A DNA stretch of 64,000 nucleotides from Yoonia tamlensis (GCF_900115105.1 NZ_FOYP01000001.1:2072097-2136096), one strand, 5' to 3'; positions 36,934 through 45,914 are shown, counted from the first letter of the stretch. Made by a program: numbers and translations. Notes: generated by a model from the letters alone, not told the origin.

Positions 36934-38447
36934 AGGCTCTCCAGAAAGGCGATCAGATCGGCGCGGTCGGCGGGCGTCATCGCAACCACTGTATCACGCA
37001 TAACCTGTGCTTCGCCGCCATGCCAGAGGATGGCTTCTAACAAATTGCGCGCGCGGCCATCATGCAAGAAATTACTGTGCCCGCTGACTTGTTCAGTCAT
37101 CCCGATCCCCCAAAGCGGCGGCGTGCGCCATTCGGTCCCCGTGGCACGGGCTTCGGGGCGGCGGTCGGCCAAACCTTCGCCCATGTCATGCAGCAACATA
37201 TCCGAATAGGGCCAGATCAGCTGGAAACTTTGGGCCGTTTGCGGTTCCAAACGGTGGGTCACAAAACTGGGGGTATGGCAGGCTGTGCAGCGGGTTTCGT
37301 AAAACAACTGCTTGCCGCGCAAGACCTGCGGGTCATCCGCATTGCGGCGCGCGGGCACACCCAGATTGCGGCTGTAAAAGGTAATCAGATCCATGCCGGT
37401 TTCATCAACTTCGGTGACGCGCACATCGCCGTCACCATGTGGCGCGGTCTGGCAATCCTGCTGGGCTTGGGTGCATTCGCCCGCGCCATTCGGGAACAAG
37501 GGCGATGAAATCCCGATATCTCCCGAAAACGCAGCCGCCGATTGCTGGCGCACTGTGGGCGCCCCCGCCTTAAGCCCGAAGCGGCCCAGCATCGGCTGGT
37601 CAAATTCCAACGACCACACGATATTCGGACGCCCAGACACACCATCGCCATCAGCATCATCGGGGTCCGCATTGGCCAGAATATCCGCCGCCGGAATCGC
37701 CTCGAGCAGACCAAGCCCTATCATTTGCGGTGCAATGCGCGGGCTGATCATCGCGTCGGGATGCAACGGGCCATAGCCCAGATCAGCCGCCACATATATG
37801 GGCTGGCGCAGTTGCGCGACCTCGCCGCCTGCCAATGCGACCTGCGTTTCGGTATAGCTGACTGCAAGCCGGTATTCCGCCCGATGCCCCTGCACCGCGA
37901 AATCCTGCAATTGGCTCCCATAGGTCGGGTCCGGCAGGGTCGCGATATAGCCTTCGATATCAGCGGTTTTTTCGTCATACCCGCCAGGAATTGAGATCCG
38001 CAAAAACAGCGACACGGCACTGTCATCTGCATCAACTGGCGTATGCCCGCGCCCGTCCTTGATATGGCAGCGCTGGCAGGACCGCGCATTATAAAGCGGC
38101 CCAAGCCCGTCTGACGCCAATGTCGATGATGGTGACGACACCCAAAGCTTGCGAAAAAACCCGTTGCCGACCTTGAACGTCAGTTCGTCCTCAAAGCTGA
38201 TATTGGCCGAAGCCTGCGAAAACGCATCTGCATCGCGGCGCGCGCGCACCGTAGCGGCGCCTGCAGGGTTTTCTTCGAACGCGGCTGGCGCGGTAAAATC
38301 CGATGTTAGCGCGGTCACAGCATCAACGCGCGCCTGTTCATCGGCGGTGCGCGCAACGATGTTCAAGTGCGGCTCGTCCAAGACACCCGCCTGCGCGACG
38401 CCAGCCGATCCAAGCATGAGGCCTGCAAAGAAATAGGTCAGCCGCAC
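36930..38447 (-). CDS. Di-heme c-type oxidoreductase (DUF1111)
   Basis: A 505-residue periplasmic protein; signal peptide MRLTYFFAGLMLGSAGVAQA. Two c-type heme sites are present, CQRCH at 124-128 and CTACH at 387-391. The family has been called thiol oxidoreductase; the actual electron donor and acceptor are not established. It stands between two imelysin genes in a co-directional operon, which suggests redox cycling of iron during periplasmic uptake. A GC-rich hairpin separates it from the first gene. Confidence 0.9.
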   Translation of the reverse strand: MRLTYFFAGLMLGSAGVAQAGVLDEPHLNIVARTADEQARVDAVTALTSDFTAPAAFEENPAGAATVRARRDADAFSQASANISFEDELTFKVGNGFFRKLWVSSPSSTLASDGLGPLYNARSCQRCHIKDGRGHTPVDADDSAVSLFLRISIPGGYDEKTADIEGYIATLPDPTYGSQLQDFAVQGHRAEYRLAVSYTETQVALAGGEVAQLRQPIYVAADLGYGPLHPDAMISPRIAPQMIGLGLLEAIPAADILANADPDDADGDGVSGRPNIVWSLEFDQPMLGRFGLKAGAPTVRQQSAAAFSGDIGISSPLFPNGAGECTQAQQDCQTAPHGDGDVRVTEVDETGMDLITFYSRNLGVPARRNADDPQVLRGKQLFYETRCTACHTPSFVTHRLEPQTAQSFQLIWPYSDMLLHDMGEGLADRRPEARATGTEWRTPPLWGIGMTEQVSGHSNFLHDGRARNLLEAILWHGGEAQVMRDTVVAMTPADRADLIAFLESL

Positions 38448-38470
38448 AGCGTATCTTTCTTTCGTGAATT

Positions 38471-38496
38471 GGCGCGGCCCCTTGTGGCACCGCGCC
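38471..38496 (-). other. Intercistronic hairpin in the imelysin operon
   Basis: Stem GGCGCGG / CCGCGCC with an inner GCC/GGC extension, in the 57-base gap between the first imelysin gene and the di-heme gene. It has no U-run, so it is more likely a partial attenuator or mRNA-end stabiliser than a full terminator. Confidence 0.5.
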
Positions 38497-38504
38497 TGTG
38501 GTAT

Positions 38505-39767
38505 TTACTTGAATACGGCCTCTGGCGCATCCAGACTATCAGAGCCTTCAAACGCGATCTGATCAACGCCCAGCGCCGCAACAACCCGCTCGAACGACCG
38601 TGTCTGGTCAATCAGACCGTTCACGCCGCCCATGATCAGGGCTTCTCCGCCCGCGTTGCCGCGTTCCAGCATCTGGTCATAAGCAAACCCTGCTTCGGCA
38701 GTGGATTTGATCCGGCCAAGCGCCAGCATTGTGGTTGCCAGTTTGCTTTGCACTTCGGCGTCCAATGCCGCATCGGTTTCAGCCACAAGATCAGACAGCG
38801 ATGGCCCTGTTACCAATGTGCCATCAACGCGGATGTATTCGCCCAAGTAAACGTTCTGGATGCCCAAGCCATCGTAATAGTGGCTGTTGTGCGTGTTGTC
38901 AGAGAAGCAATCATGCTCTTCTTCCGGATCATTAAGCATCAGCCCAAGGCGCATACGTTCGCCCGCTTGTTCACCATAGGACAGTGAGCCCATGCCGGTC
39001 AGGATTGCAGAAATCCCTGTGGCATCGGTTTCGGACAATGCGGCGCGTGCATCACCGCCCTCGACCCATTGCGCGGCCATCCATTCCAGATCGGAAACCA
39101 GCAAATCAGTCGCGGCTTTCAGATACGCGGCGCGGCGGTCACAATTGCCGCCGGTGCAATCTTCGCCCGCTGCGTAGTCTGTCCAAGGGCGGCTGCCTGC
39201 ACCTGCGCCGTGGCCGTTCAGATCCTGACCCCACAGCAGGAATTCAATCGCGTGATAGCCTGTTGCGACGTTTGATTCGACACCGTCTGCCTCGTGCAGG
39301 GTTTCCGCCAGCAGCTCTGGCGTGATCGCACTTGCGTCGACTTCGGTGCCGGACAATGTGAATGCAGGGCTTGCCACAACGTTCAACGCGGCAAAGTGGT
39401 TTTCGTCGGTGGCACCACCATAAGACAGATCAACATAATCGATCAAACCTTCGTCCAGTGGCCACGCGTTCACTTTGCCTTCCCAGTCATCGACAATCGC
39501 GTTGCCGAAACGGAAAACTTCGGTCTGCTGGTAAGGCACACGCGCCGCCAGCCATGCTGTTTTTGCGGCTTGCAGTGCTTCGGCGGATGGATCAGCAATC
39601 AGCGCGTCAACGGCGGATTGCAGCGCGACCGCAGTGATGCGCGCATCATCATAGTTTGCAGCGGCGATATCGGCATAAGTGGTCAACACGTCAGCCTGCT
39701 CTACGGCCAGTGCGGGGGTCGCAATGCAAAGGCCAAGCGCCGTTGAAAGAAGATAGTTGCGGGTCAT
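38505..39767 (-). CDS. Imelysin family protein, IrpA/EfeO-like, first gene of the iron operon
   Basis: A 420-residue exported protein; signal peptide MTRNYLLSTALGLCIATPALA. The intact GxHxxE metal motif is GYHAIE (residues 170-175), followed by FLLWGQDLNGHG. Imelysins such as IrpA and the EfeO M75 domain are iron-regulated and bind iron in the periplasm or outer membrane; peptidase activity is doubtful. It heads the four-gene operon and has a promoter with an iron-type palindrome 71 bases upstream. Confidence 0.92.
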   Translation of the reverse strand: MTRNYLLSTALGLCIATPALAVEQADVLTTYADIAAANYDDARITAVALQSAVDALIADPSAEALQAAKTAWLAARVPYQQTEVFRFGNAIVDDWEGKVNAWPLDEGLIDYVDLSYGGATDENHFAALNVVASPAFTLSGTEVDASAITPELLAETLHEADGVESNVATGYHAIEFLLWGQDLNGHGAGAGSRPWTDYAAGEDCTGGNCDRRAAYLKAATDLLVSDLEWMAAQWVEGGDARAALSETDATGISAILTGMGSLSYGEQAGERMRLGLMLNDPEEEHDCFSDNTHNSHYYDGLGIQNVYLGEYIRVDGTLVTGPSLSDLVAETDAALDAEVQSKLATTMLALGRIKSTAEAGFAYDQMLERGNAGGEALIMGGVNGLIDQTRSFERVVAALGVDQIAFEGSDSLDAPEAVFK

Positions 39768-39837
39768 GTGGGTTTCCTTTGGGTCGGTAGATCGGATTGC
39801 TTGCCTGCATCGGCTGGCGGGATGAATGCGGCTTACC

Positions 39838-39862
39838 TGATCATTTTAATCAACATTGTCAA
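39838..39862 (-). promoter_or_regulatory. Promoter with iron-responsive operator (TGA-N9-TCA) upstream of the imelysin operon
   Basis: On the minus strand a consensus -35 element TTGACA (39862-39857) is followed by TGATTAAAATGATCA (39852-39838), a TGA-N9-TCA palindrome with near-perfect dyad symmetry. This is the shape of the RirA-type iron-responsive operator in alphaproteobacteria. It lies in the -35/-10 spacer, a position that would block polymerase. The -10 element is weak. Confidence 0.55.
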
Positions 39863-39950
39863 TCCGAGTTTTTTACTCGGGATAGAAAAATCGCAAAAAA
39901 AGGGCGGGCGCATCCCTGCACCCGGCCCCCGTTCTAGTCGTGCGCCAGTG

Positions 39951-40943
39951 CTAGATCAGCCCGTGCGCCGTGAATAACGCATTCAAATCCGCCTCGGGGC
40001 GCGCGCCGATATGGCTGATTACCTCTGATGCCGCGACATTGCCCATCTTGCCGCAGGTTTCGAGGTCATAGCCGTTTGTCAGCCCCCACAGAAACGCGCC
40101 CGCAAATAAATCGCCCGCGCCGGTGGCATCAACGATCTGGGTTGGCACCGCAGGCACCAGCCAGCGCTGGCCATCCGCCAAGACGTAAACGCCGTTTTCA
40201 CTATCGGTGCAGGCAACAATCGCAACCTCTGCCGCGGCCTTGGCCAGTGCGGCGTCAAAATCATCCGTTTGATACATCGACAGCATTTCTGCGCGGTTGC
40301 AGAATAGCAGATCGACATGATCCTTGATCATCTCGCGGAACGCATCGCGGTGGCGATCGATGCAAAACGGGTCTGACAGGGTGATCGACACCTTGCCGCC
40401 CGCCCCTTTGCAGGCGTCAATTGCCTTGGCAAAGGCCGCGTGGCTGTCTGGCCCGTCAAAACGGTAGCCTTCAAGATAAATCCATTCAGCTTCGGCCATT
40501 TGGGCCACATCAATATCGTCGGGCGACAAAAATTCGGTCACCCCCAGATAGGTATTCATCGACCGCTCACCATCGGGCGTCACGATCACGATGCAGCGGC
40601 CTGTTTCGGCCTCTTCGGTCTTGGGGGCCAATGTGGTTTCATAAACGGCACCTTGGGCGCACAAATCATGGGCAAAGATCGCGCCCAACTGGTCATCCTT
40701 GACCTTGCCGACATAGGCCGTGCGCCCGCCCAGATGCGCGATGCCCGCAATCGTATTGGCGGCCGATCCGCCGCTGATTTCCTTGGCAGGGCCGATGCTG
40801 GCATAAAGCGACACCGCGCGGTCCATATCAATCAGCTGCATGATGCCTTTGCCGATTCCGGCCTCTTCCAGAAACGCATCTTCGGCGCGGGCCAAAACAT
40901 CGACCATCGCGTTGCCAATACCGACAACCTGAAACTTCTTCAT
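39951..40943 (-). CDS. PfkB-family kinase, adenosine kinase-like
   Basis: A 330-residue ribokinase-fold enzyme. The substrate-side motif GGSAANTIAGIAHLGG and the ATP-side motif IVDATGAGDLFAGAF with catalytic Asp278 are intact. MKKFQVVGIGNAMVDVLARAED and the overall length match the adenosine/guanosine kinase group seen in alphaproteobacteria, but inosine/guanosine or sugars remain possible. Its start overlaps the nth stop by 4 bases, so the two genes are coupled. Confidence 0.88.
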   Translation of the reverse strand: MKKFQVVGIGNAMVDVLARAEDAFLEEAGIGKGIMQLIDMDRAVSLYASIGPAKEISGGSAANTIAGIAHLGGRTAYVGKVKDDQLGAIFAHDLCAQGAVYETTLAPKTEEAETGRCIVIVTPDGERSMNTYLGVTEFLSPDDIDVAQMAEAEWIYLEGYRFDGPDSHAAFAKAIDACKGAGGKVSITLSDPFCIDRHRDAFREMIKDHVDLLFCNRAEMLSMYQTDDFDAALAKAAAEVAIVACTDSENGVYVLADGQRWLVPAVPTQIVDATGAGDLFAGAFLWGLTNGYDLETCGKMGNVAASEVISHIGARPEADLNALFTAHGLI

Positions 40944-41584
40944 AGGTTCTTATCCTCGAATAAACATAGATCGCGGATCAGACAGGCCGCGCATTTGGGT
41001 TTTCTGGCGACGCATGTATACCGCCCGTGAAGGATCATCCAGTGGTGGGCGTGCTGTTGAAAATCGGCAGGTATATGGTCCTCGACCGCGCGTTCAACCG
41101 CATCGACGTCTTTGCCAACAGCCACGCCCGAACGGTTTCCGAACCGAAAGATATGTGTATCCACCGCCTGCGCGGGCTGATGCCACCACATATTCAGCAC
41201 AACATTTGCCGTTTTGCGGCCGACACCAGGCAAGGATTGAAGCGCGGCGCGCGAATTGGGGACTTCACCGCCAAATTCATCGACCAGAATCTGGCTCATC
41301 TTGATGACGTTCTTGGCCTTTTGGCGGAACAGCCCGATGGTTTTGATATGTTCGGTCACGCCCTCCAGCCCAAGATCAAGCATCTTTTGCGGCGTATCGG
41401 CGATTTTGAACAGGGCGCGCGTGGCTTTGTTCACGCCTGCATCCGTGGCCTGCGCCGAAAGTGCGACGGCCACGACCAATGTGTAGACATTCACATGCTC
41501 AAGCTCGCCTTTTGGCTCCGGCTCGGCGGTGTGAAAGCGCGTAAAAATCTCGCGGATCGTGTGATAATCAAGCTGTTTTACCAT
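40940..41584 (-). CDS. nth: Endonuclease III
   Basis: A 214-residue DNA glycosylase/AP lyase for oxidised pyrimidines. The helix-hairpin-helix LPGVGRKTAN carries catalytic Lys124; catalytic Asp142 is in VDTHIFR. The C-terminal 4Fe-4S cluster has Cys191, Cys198, Cys201 and Cys207 (C-x6-C-x2-C-x5-C). ATG 41584 (MVKQLDYH) is taken over an in-frame start 24 bases upstream. It overlaps the downstream kinase start (ATGA). Confidence 0.95.
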   Translation of the reverse strand: MVKQLDYHTIREIFTRFHTAEPEPKGELEHVNVYTLVVAVALSAQATDAGVNKATRALFKIADTPQKMLDLGLEGVTEHIKTIGLFRQKAKNVIKMSQILVDEFGGEVPNSRAALQSLPGVGRKTANVVLNMWWHQPAQAVDTHIFRFGNRSGVAVGKDVDAVERAVEDHIPADFQQHAHHWMILHGRYTCVARKPKCAACLIRDLCLFEDKNL

Positions 41585-41679
41585 TGCTTGGGTATGCCTT
41601 GCCCGCAACCGCGGGGCAAGCCACAGATGCGCAATAATCGGGTCGCTTTTGGCGCGCGAACTATCCTAGGGTGGGGACT

Positions 41680-42519
41680 ATGGAACACAATGAACCCTAT
41701 CACTATCAGGTCATGCGCCGCGCGATTGATGCGATTGACGCCGCAGGCGACACGCAGCGCAGCCTTGCGGATCTGGCCGCCGACATGCAAATGAGCCCCG
41801 CGCATTTCCAGCGGCTGTTTTCGACATGGGTGGGTGTATCGCCCAAACGGTATCAACAATATCTGACACTGGGGCACGCCAAGACCCTGCTGCGCGAACG
41901 GTTTACCACGCTGGACACGGCGCAATCGGTTGGGCTGTCAGGATCGGGGCGGCTTCACGATCTTTTCGTGCGCTGGGAGGCGATGAGCCCCGGCGATTAT
42001 GCCCAAGGCGGCGCTGATCTGACAATTTTCTGGGGCTGGTTTGAAAGCCTCTTTGGGCCCGCGCTGGTCATGGGTACGGATCGCGGCATTTGCGGGCTGG
42101 CCTTTGCTGGCGAAACCGGACCCGATGCAACAATGGCCGATATGGTCTCGCGCTGGCCCAAAGCGGATTTTCGCGAAAATTCAGCGCGCCTGCAGCAATG
42201 GGCGCAGTGCGCGCTTGGGCAAACAGGCGAAACGCAGCTGCACATGATCGGCGCACCGTTCCAGTTGAAAGTCTGGGAGGCGCTACTGCGTATCCCGTCG
42301 GGCCACGTCACCACCTATGGCGAAATCGCAGGATCCATCGGCAACCCCAAAGCCGTGCGCGCCGTCGGCACCGCCGTCGGGCGCAACCCTGTTAGCCTGC
42401 TGATCCCCTGCCACCGCGCATTGCGCAAATCCGGCGCTTTGGGTGGCTATCATTGGGGGCTACCGGTCAAGCGGGCGATTCTGGCATGGGAATCAGCACG
42501 CGCGGATGCGGCGCAGTAG
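41680..42519 (+). CDS. Ada-like fusion: AraC HTH plus O6-methylguanine-DNA methyltransferase
   Basis: A 279-residue protein. Residues 5-105 form an AraC-type DNA-binding domain (SLADLAADMQMSPAHFQRLFSTWVG). The C-terminal methyltransferase has the acceptor Cys244 in LIPCHRAL and GLPVKRAILAWE. It lacks the N-terminal phosphotriester-repair domain with the zinc Cys4 site of E. coli Ada, so any induction mechanism differs. ATG 41680 gives the expected start (MEHNEPYHY). The 10-mer CTAGGGTGGG lies just before the gene and again 91 bases after it. Confidence 0.9.
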   Translation: MEHNEPYHYQVMRRAIDAIDAAGDTQRSLADLAADMQMSPAHFQRLFSTWVGVSPKRYQQYLTLGHAKTLLRERFTTLDTAQSVGLSGSGRLHDLFVRWEAMSPGDYAQGGADLTIFWGWFESLFGPALVMGTDRGICGLAFAGETGPDATMADMVSRWPKADFRENSARLQQWAQCALGQTGETQLHMIGAPFQLKVWEALLRIPSGHVTTYGEIAGSIGNPKAVRAVGTAVGRNPVSLLIPCHRALRKSGALGGYHWGLPVKRAILAWESARADAAQ

Positions 42520-42731
42520 TTATTTTATGATCGGGCCTAGAAACAGTGGCCAGAAATCATGCGCAGCACGAGCACATAAAATATGACGGGACACATTGTT
42601 AGCCAGCTTCTAGGGTGGGCTTACCTAGACTATGAGAGCCGACATGTTACGCGGCCCTCAGTGCCGCTGAATATTGCCGCTCAATCGCCTGAATGGATCA
42701 AGATAATTTCGTAAATCATGGACAGTTCAAT

Positions 42732-43310
42732 ATGATTACAAGAATCGAGAAAACGCCCAGCGGCTATGCCCTCATCGGAAAGAATCCGCTGGGGCCAGTT
42801 GCACAAGTGGCGGGATTTTGTGCCTTTGTTCTGCTGATCGGTGCAAGCGTCTGGCTTGCGCTGTCAGGCATTGCAAATTGGCAAGAAAACGGCGTTGTAA
42901 TGGTACTATGCGCGGCGATGACAGCCGCGTTCGGCGCGCTTATCGGATACGCAGGGTTAGCAAATATCAGGTTGGATGGGGAAATCGACCTCAACGCCGG
43001 ACGCGTTATCCTGAGGCGCTCATCACGCATTCACGCAACCAAAGTAACAACTATTCCTTTTAACCGAATCGAAGCTGTATTTTGCGAAGACGGAAGCGCC
43101 GAAGAAACCGTTCAAAAAAGCCGCCAATCACTCGTACTCAAGCTGCGCGATCCTATCGGGCGCGCCGCAATAGACATGCCATCTGAGGACGCGAATAGTC
43201 TGCGTGATGTGTTATTGCACGCGCTTGGGCGGGCGCCTGCACCCGTCATAAGTGACGGGAAATCACTTGGTTCCCGTATCGCTTGGGAAGTCGCGGAGCG
43301 AAGAAGATAG
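42732..43310 (+). CDS. Unknown membrane protein with two N-terminal helices
   Basis: About 192 residues. Two hydrophobic helices occur near the N-terminus (VAGFCAFVLLIGASVWLAL and VVMVLCAAMTAAFGALIGYAG) followed by a beta-rich soluble domain (EIDLNAGRVILRRSS...FNRIEAVFCED...LVLKLRDP) resembling a bacterial PH-like fold. No family was recognised. The start at 42732 is preferred; ATG 42693 is in frame. Base composition and codon use are poorer in G+C than neighbours, so recent acquisition is possible. Confidence 0.6.
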   Translation: MITRIEKTPSGYALIGKNPLGPVAQVAGFCAFVLLIGASVWLALSGIANWQENGVVMVLCAAMTAAFGALIGYAGLANIRLDGEIDLNAGRVILRRSSRIHATKVTTIPFNRIEAVFCEDGSAEETVQKSRQSLVLKLRDPIGRAAIDMPSEDANSLRDVLLHALGRAPAPVISDGKSLGSRIAWEVAERRR

Positions 43311-43567
43311 GTACCATATCTACACTTACTACGCCCCAAATTGACGCCATACCAAACAACGTGCGGACCTTTTTTGGTGTGTGTAGGCTGCATTGCATGG
43401 CACCGTGGTGTTTCATCAGTTGCCCCCATCGCGGCCCAAACCTGTAATAATGTCAGATGGAACCAATCCAGATTTTACTTGTTATTGGATAACACTGGCA
43501 TATGGCGCATAAGCTGGGCTATCCAGAACGCGCAATTTGCGCACCCATATCAAATGGAAAACAACCT

Positions 43568-44224
43568 ATGATTATTTCAAAACTTCCCCTTGCGATCGCC
43601 GCTTCGGCGTTGATGTTTGTCACCGCCTGTGACGGCACGGCCCCCAATGGCAACCAGAACGCGCAACAAGGCGCGATGATCGGCGCCGCCGCCGGTGCTG
43701 CCGCCGGTCTTTTGACCAACCGTGACCGGTCGAACGCGGACCGCAACCGTGCAGCCCTTTTGACGGCTGTTGCGGGCGCAGGCATTGGTGCCGCTATCGG
43801 CAACAACATGGACCGTCAGGCCGAAGAACTGCGCCAAAGCCTTGGTAACGGTGTTGGCGTTACCCGTCAGGGCGACAACCTGATCGTGACCTTGTCTCAG
43901 GACATCCTGTTCGCGACAGATAGCACCGCCGTTTCGGGCGCGTCACAAAACGACCTGCGGATCGTGGCGCAATCGCTGAACAACTATCCGAACACAACTG
44001 TAAACGTCGTGGGCCATACCGATAACACAGGCGACGCGAGCTATAACTTTGACCTGTCACAGCGCCGCGCCCAAGCGGTGGCAAGCGTACTGCGCAGCGG
44101 TGGTGTTTCATCGTCACGTATCCGCGCCATCGGTGCCGGTGAAGACCAGCCCATCGCGTCAAACCTGAACGCATCAGGCCGCGCGGCCAACCGCCGCGTC
44201 GAAATCATCATCACGCCAAACTAA
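43568..44224 (+). CDS. OmpA-family lipoprotein (YiaD/Pal-like)
   Basis: A 218-residue outer-membrane lipoprotein. Signal peptide ends in the lipobox VTAC (Cys21). A glycine-zipper segment (GAMIGAAAGAAAGLL, GAGIGAAIG) is followed by a C-terminal OmpA peptidoglycan-binding domain with NVVGHTDNTGDASYNFDLSQRRAQAV and NRRVEIIITPN. It anchors the outer membrane to the cell wall. ATG 43568 is preferred; upstream in-frame codons lack a signal. It has its own terminator. Confidence 0.92.
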   Translation: MIISKLPLAIAASALMFVTACDGTAPNGNQNAQQGAMIGAAAGAAAGLLTNRDRSNADRNRAALLTAVAGAGIGAAIGNNMDRQAEELRQSLGNGVGVTRQGDNLIVTLSQDILFATDSTAVSGASQNDLRIVAQSLNNYPNTTVNVVGHTDNTGDASYNFDLSQRRAQAVASVLRSGGVSSSRIRAIGAGEDQPIASNLNASGRAANRRVEIIITPN

Positions 44225-44245
44225 TCTCTGGTAAGATGCCGATAG

Positions 44246-44276
44246 AAAGGGGTCGCATCGCTGCGGCCCCTTTTTC
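44246..44276 (+). terminator. Terminator after the OmpA lipoprotein gene
   Basis: Stem AAAGGGGTCGCA / TGCGGCCCCTTT around loop TCGC, followed by TTTTTCGTTG, 22 bases after the stop codon. Confidence 0.88.
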
Positions 44277-44334
44277 GTTGTGCAATCGTCCGCGCGGTCA
44301 TATAAATTTACCAATTCAACGCAGGTGGACCCAA

Positions 44335-45102
44335 ATGCCCTTCGAACCGGTGCAGCAAGAAAAACTGTCACATGGCGTTATCCGCCAGATCGAAGGGTTG
44401 ATCCTGCGCGGCATCCTGCGCCCCGGTGAACGGCTGCCGTCGGAACGCGAGCTTAGCGACCGGATGGGCGTGTCGCGCCCGTCCCTGCGCGAAGCCTTGG
44501 CCGATCTGCAATCGCGCGGCCTGTTGACCTCCAAGGCGGGTGCAGGCGTGTTTGTGGCGGATGTGCTGGGTTCGGCCTTTGCGCCCGCGCTGGTCAAACT
44601 ATTCGCCACCCATGTCGAAGCCGTATTCGACTACATCTCGTTTCGCCGCGACATGGAAGGGCTGGCCGCCGAACGTGCAGCGCGCCTTGCCAGCGACACC
44701 GATCTTGCGCTGATCAACACCATTTTCGCGAAAATGGAAACGGCCCACGAAAAACGGAACCCCGCGGACGAGGCCTATCTTGACGCGGATTTCCACCTGT
44801 CGATCATCGAGGCCAGCCATAATATCATCATGCTGCATATGATGCGGTCAATGTATGAATTGCTGCGCGAAGGCGTGTTCTACAACCGCTCTGTCATGTT
44901 CAAACAGCGCACGACCCGCGACACATTGCTGGACCAGCACCGTGCGATCAACGATGCGCTACAGGCGCGCAACCCTGCCGGCGCGCGGGCCGCGGTCGAG
45001 GCACATCTCGACTTTGTCGAAGGCTCGCTTGCGGATCAGCAAAAATCAGAGCGCAATGAAACCTTTGCGCAAAAGCGGCTCGATCACGAGGTTTCGCGCT
45101 GA
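44335..45102 (+). CDS. GntR-family regulator with FCD domain (FadR/PdhR-like)
   Basis: A 255-residue regulator. Winged helix (HGVIRQIEGLILRGILRPGERLPSERELSDRMGVSRPSLREAL) at residues 11-60, then an FCD effector domain with metal-ligand pattern YLDADFHLSIIEASHN...LDQHRAINDAL...HLDFVE. FCD regulators sense small organic acids; the target genes are not adjacent, so its regulon is unknown. ATG 44335 is the family-length start. Its end overlaps the convergent CPBP gene by 19 bases. Confidence 0.9.
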   Translation: MPFEPVQQEKLSHGVIRQIEGLILRGILRPGERLPSERELSDRMGVSRPSLREALADLQSRGLLTSKAGAGVFVADVLGSAFAPALVKLFATHVEAVFDYISFRRDMEGLAAERAARLASDTDLALINTIFAKMETAHEKRNPADEAYLDADFHLSIIEASHNIIMLHMMRSMYELLREGVFYNRSVMFKQRTTRDTLLDQHRAINDALQARNPAGARAAVEAHLDFVEGSLADQQKSERNETFAQKRLDHEVSR

Positions 45103-45818
45103 TCCGCGCGGACCAGCCGCGCCCAAAGCGAGACCGATATCAAGGTCTGGATCATGATCCCGATCAGCGCGTAACTGTGCAACACACCGGCCCATTGGCT
45201 GGCATAGACCAGCATGTCCCAGACCGCATGCCAGATGATCACCACCCACAGATTGCCCGCAGCAATCGCGATTGGTGCCAGAAATATCCCCACCAGAAAC
45301 GCGAATCCCATTTGCTGGAATGTCACGCTGGCTGGCTGGCCGCTGACGCCGATAATCCCGTGCATCAACGCAAACAAAAGCGCGCTTAGCAGCATCGCGT
45401 AAAAGACCGGCAGACGCGCCATTGCCGCGCGCAAGATAATCCCGCGAAACATGATTTCTTCGGTGATCCCGATCAGCACGGGCACGGCGACCAGAAGCAC
45501 AAGCAAACGCGGCTGTGCGCGCAATGCAGGAATGTCGCCCGCAAGCCCCCCAAGCATCAGCACCATCACAGCGATCACCGGCAAAAGCCATGCCACCCCC
45601 GCCCAATGGATCCGGCCAAACCCCGCAGCACGCCAACCAAACGGGCGCAGCGCAACCATGCATAAAAGCAGCAGCAACAGTTGCACCGGCAAAAGCGCGT
45701 AAAGCACGGCCTGCGTATCGTCCGGCCCCTGTCCTGCGCCAAACCGGTGCAGGGTCGCCACGATCAGGATCGCGAAATAGCCCGCCGCCGCAGCACAGAC
45801 CCGTCCAAGACCCGCCAT
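45084..45818 (-). CDS. CPBP-family intramembrane metalloprotease
   Basis: A 244-residue membrane protein with about seven helices. The ABI/CPBP motifs are GITEEIMFRGII (EExxxR), FALMHG and the C-terminal WHAVWDML. The family includes CAAX prenyl proteases and many bacterial members without known substrates. ATG 45818 (MAGLGRVCAA) is chosen because upstream in-frame codons lack hydrophobicity. It is convergent with the GntR gene. Confidence 0.88.
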   Translation of the reverse strand: MAGLGRVCAAAAGYFAILIVATLHRFGAGQGPDDTQAVLYALLPVQLLLLLLCMVALRPFGWRAAGFGRIHWAGVAWLLPVIAVMVLMLGGLAGDIPALRAQPRLLVLLVAVPVLIGITEEIMFRGIILRAAMARLPVFYAMLLSALLFALMHGIIGVSGQPASVTFQQMGFAFLVGIFLAPIAIAAGNLWVVIIWHAVWDMLVYASQWAGVLHSYALIGIMIQTLISVSLWARLVRADQRETS

Positions 45819-45878
45819 CCTAATGTTCCGTGATCCGCATGGGTAAAGTGTCCCGTGCAAGCACCGCCCTGTCAACGC

Positions 45879-45914
45879 AAAAGCCCGGACGCGGGGTCGC
45901 ATCCGGGCTTTTCA
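45879..45914 (-). terminator. Terminator of the ATP synthase F0 operon
   Basis: Minus strand: stem AAAAGCCCGGA / TCCGGGCTTTT with a GC-rich 12-base loop and TTTTGCG tail, 22 bases after the atpF stop. Confidence 0.82.

Noticed and set aside
42583..42714. A 43-residue open frame, and a minus-strand stretch reading like an integrase tail (AIERQYSAALRAA)
   Set aside because: Neither has a ribosome-binding sequence or enough length; the similarity to a transposase end is impressionistic.
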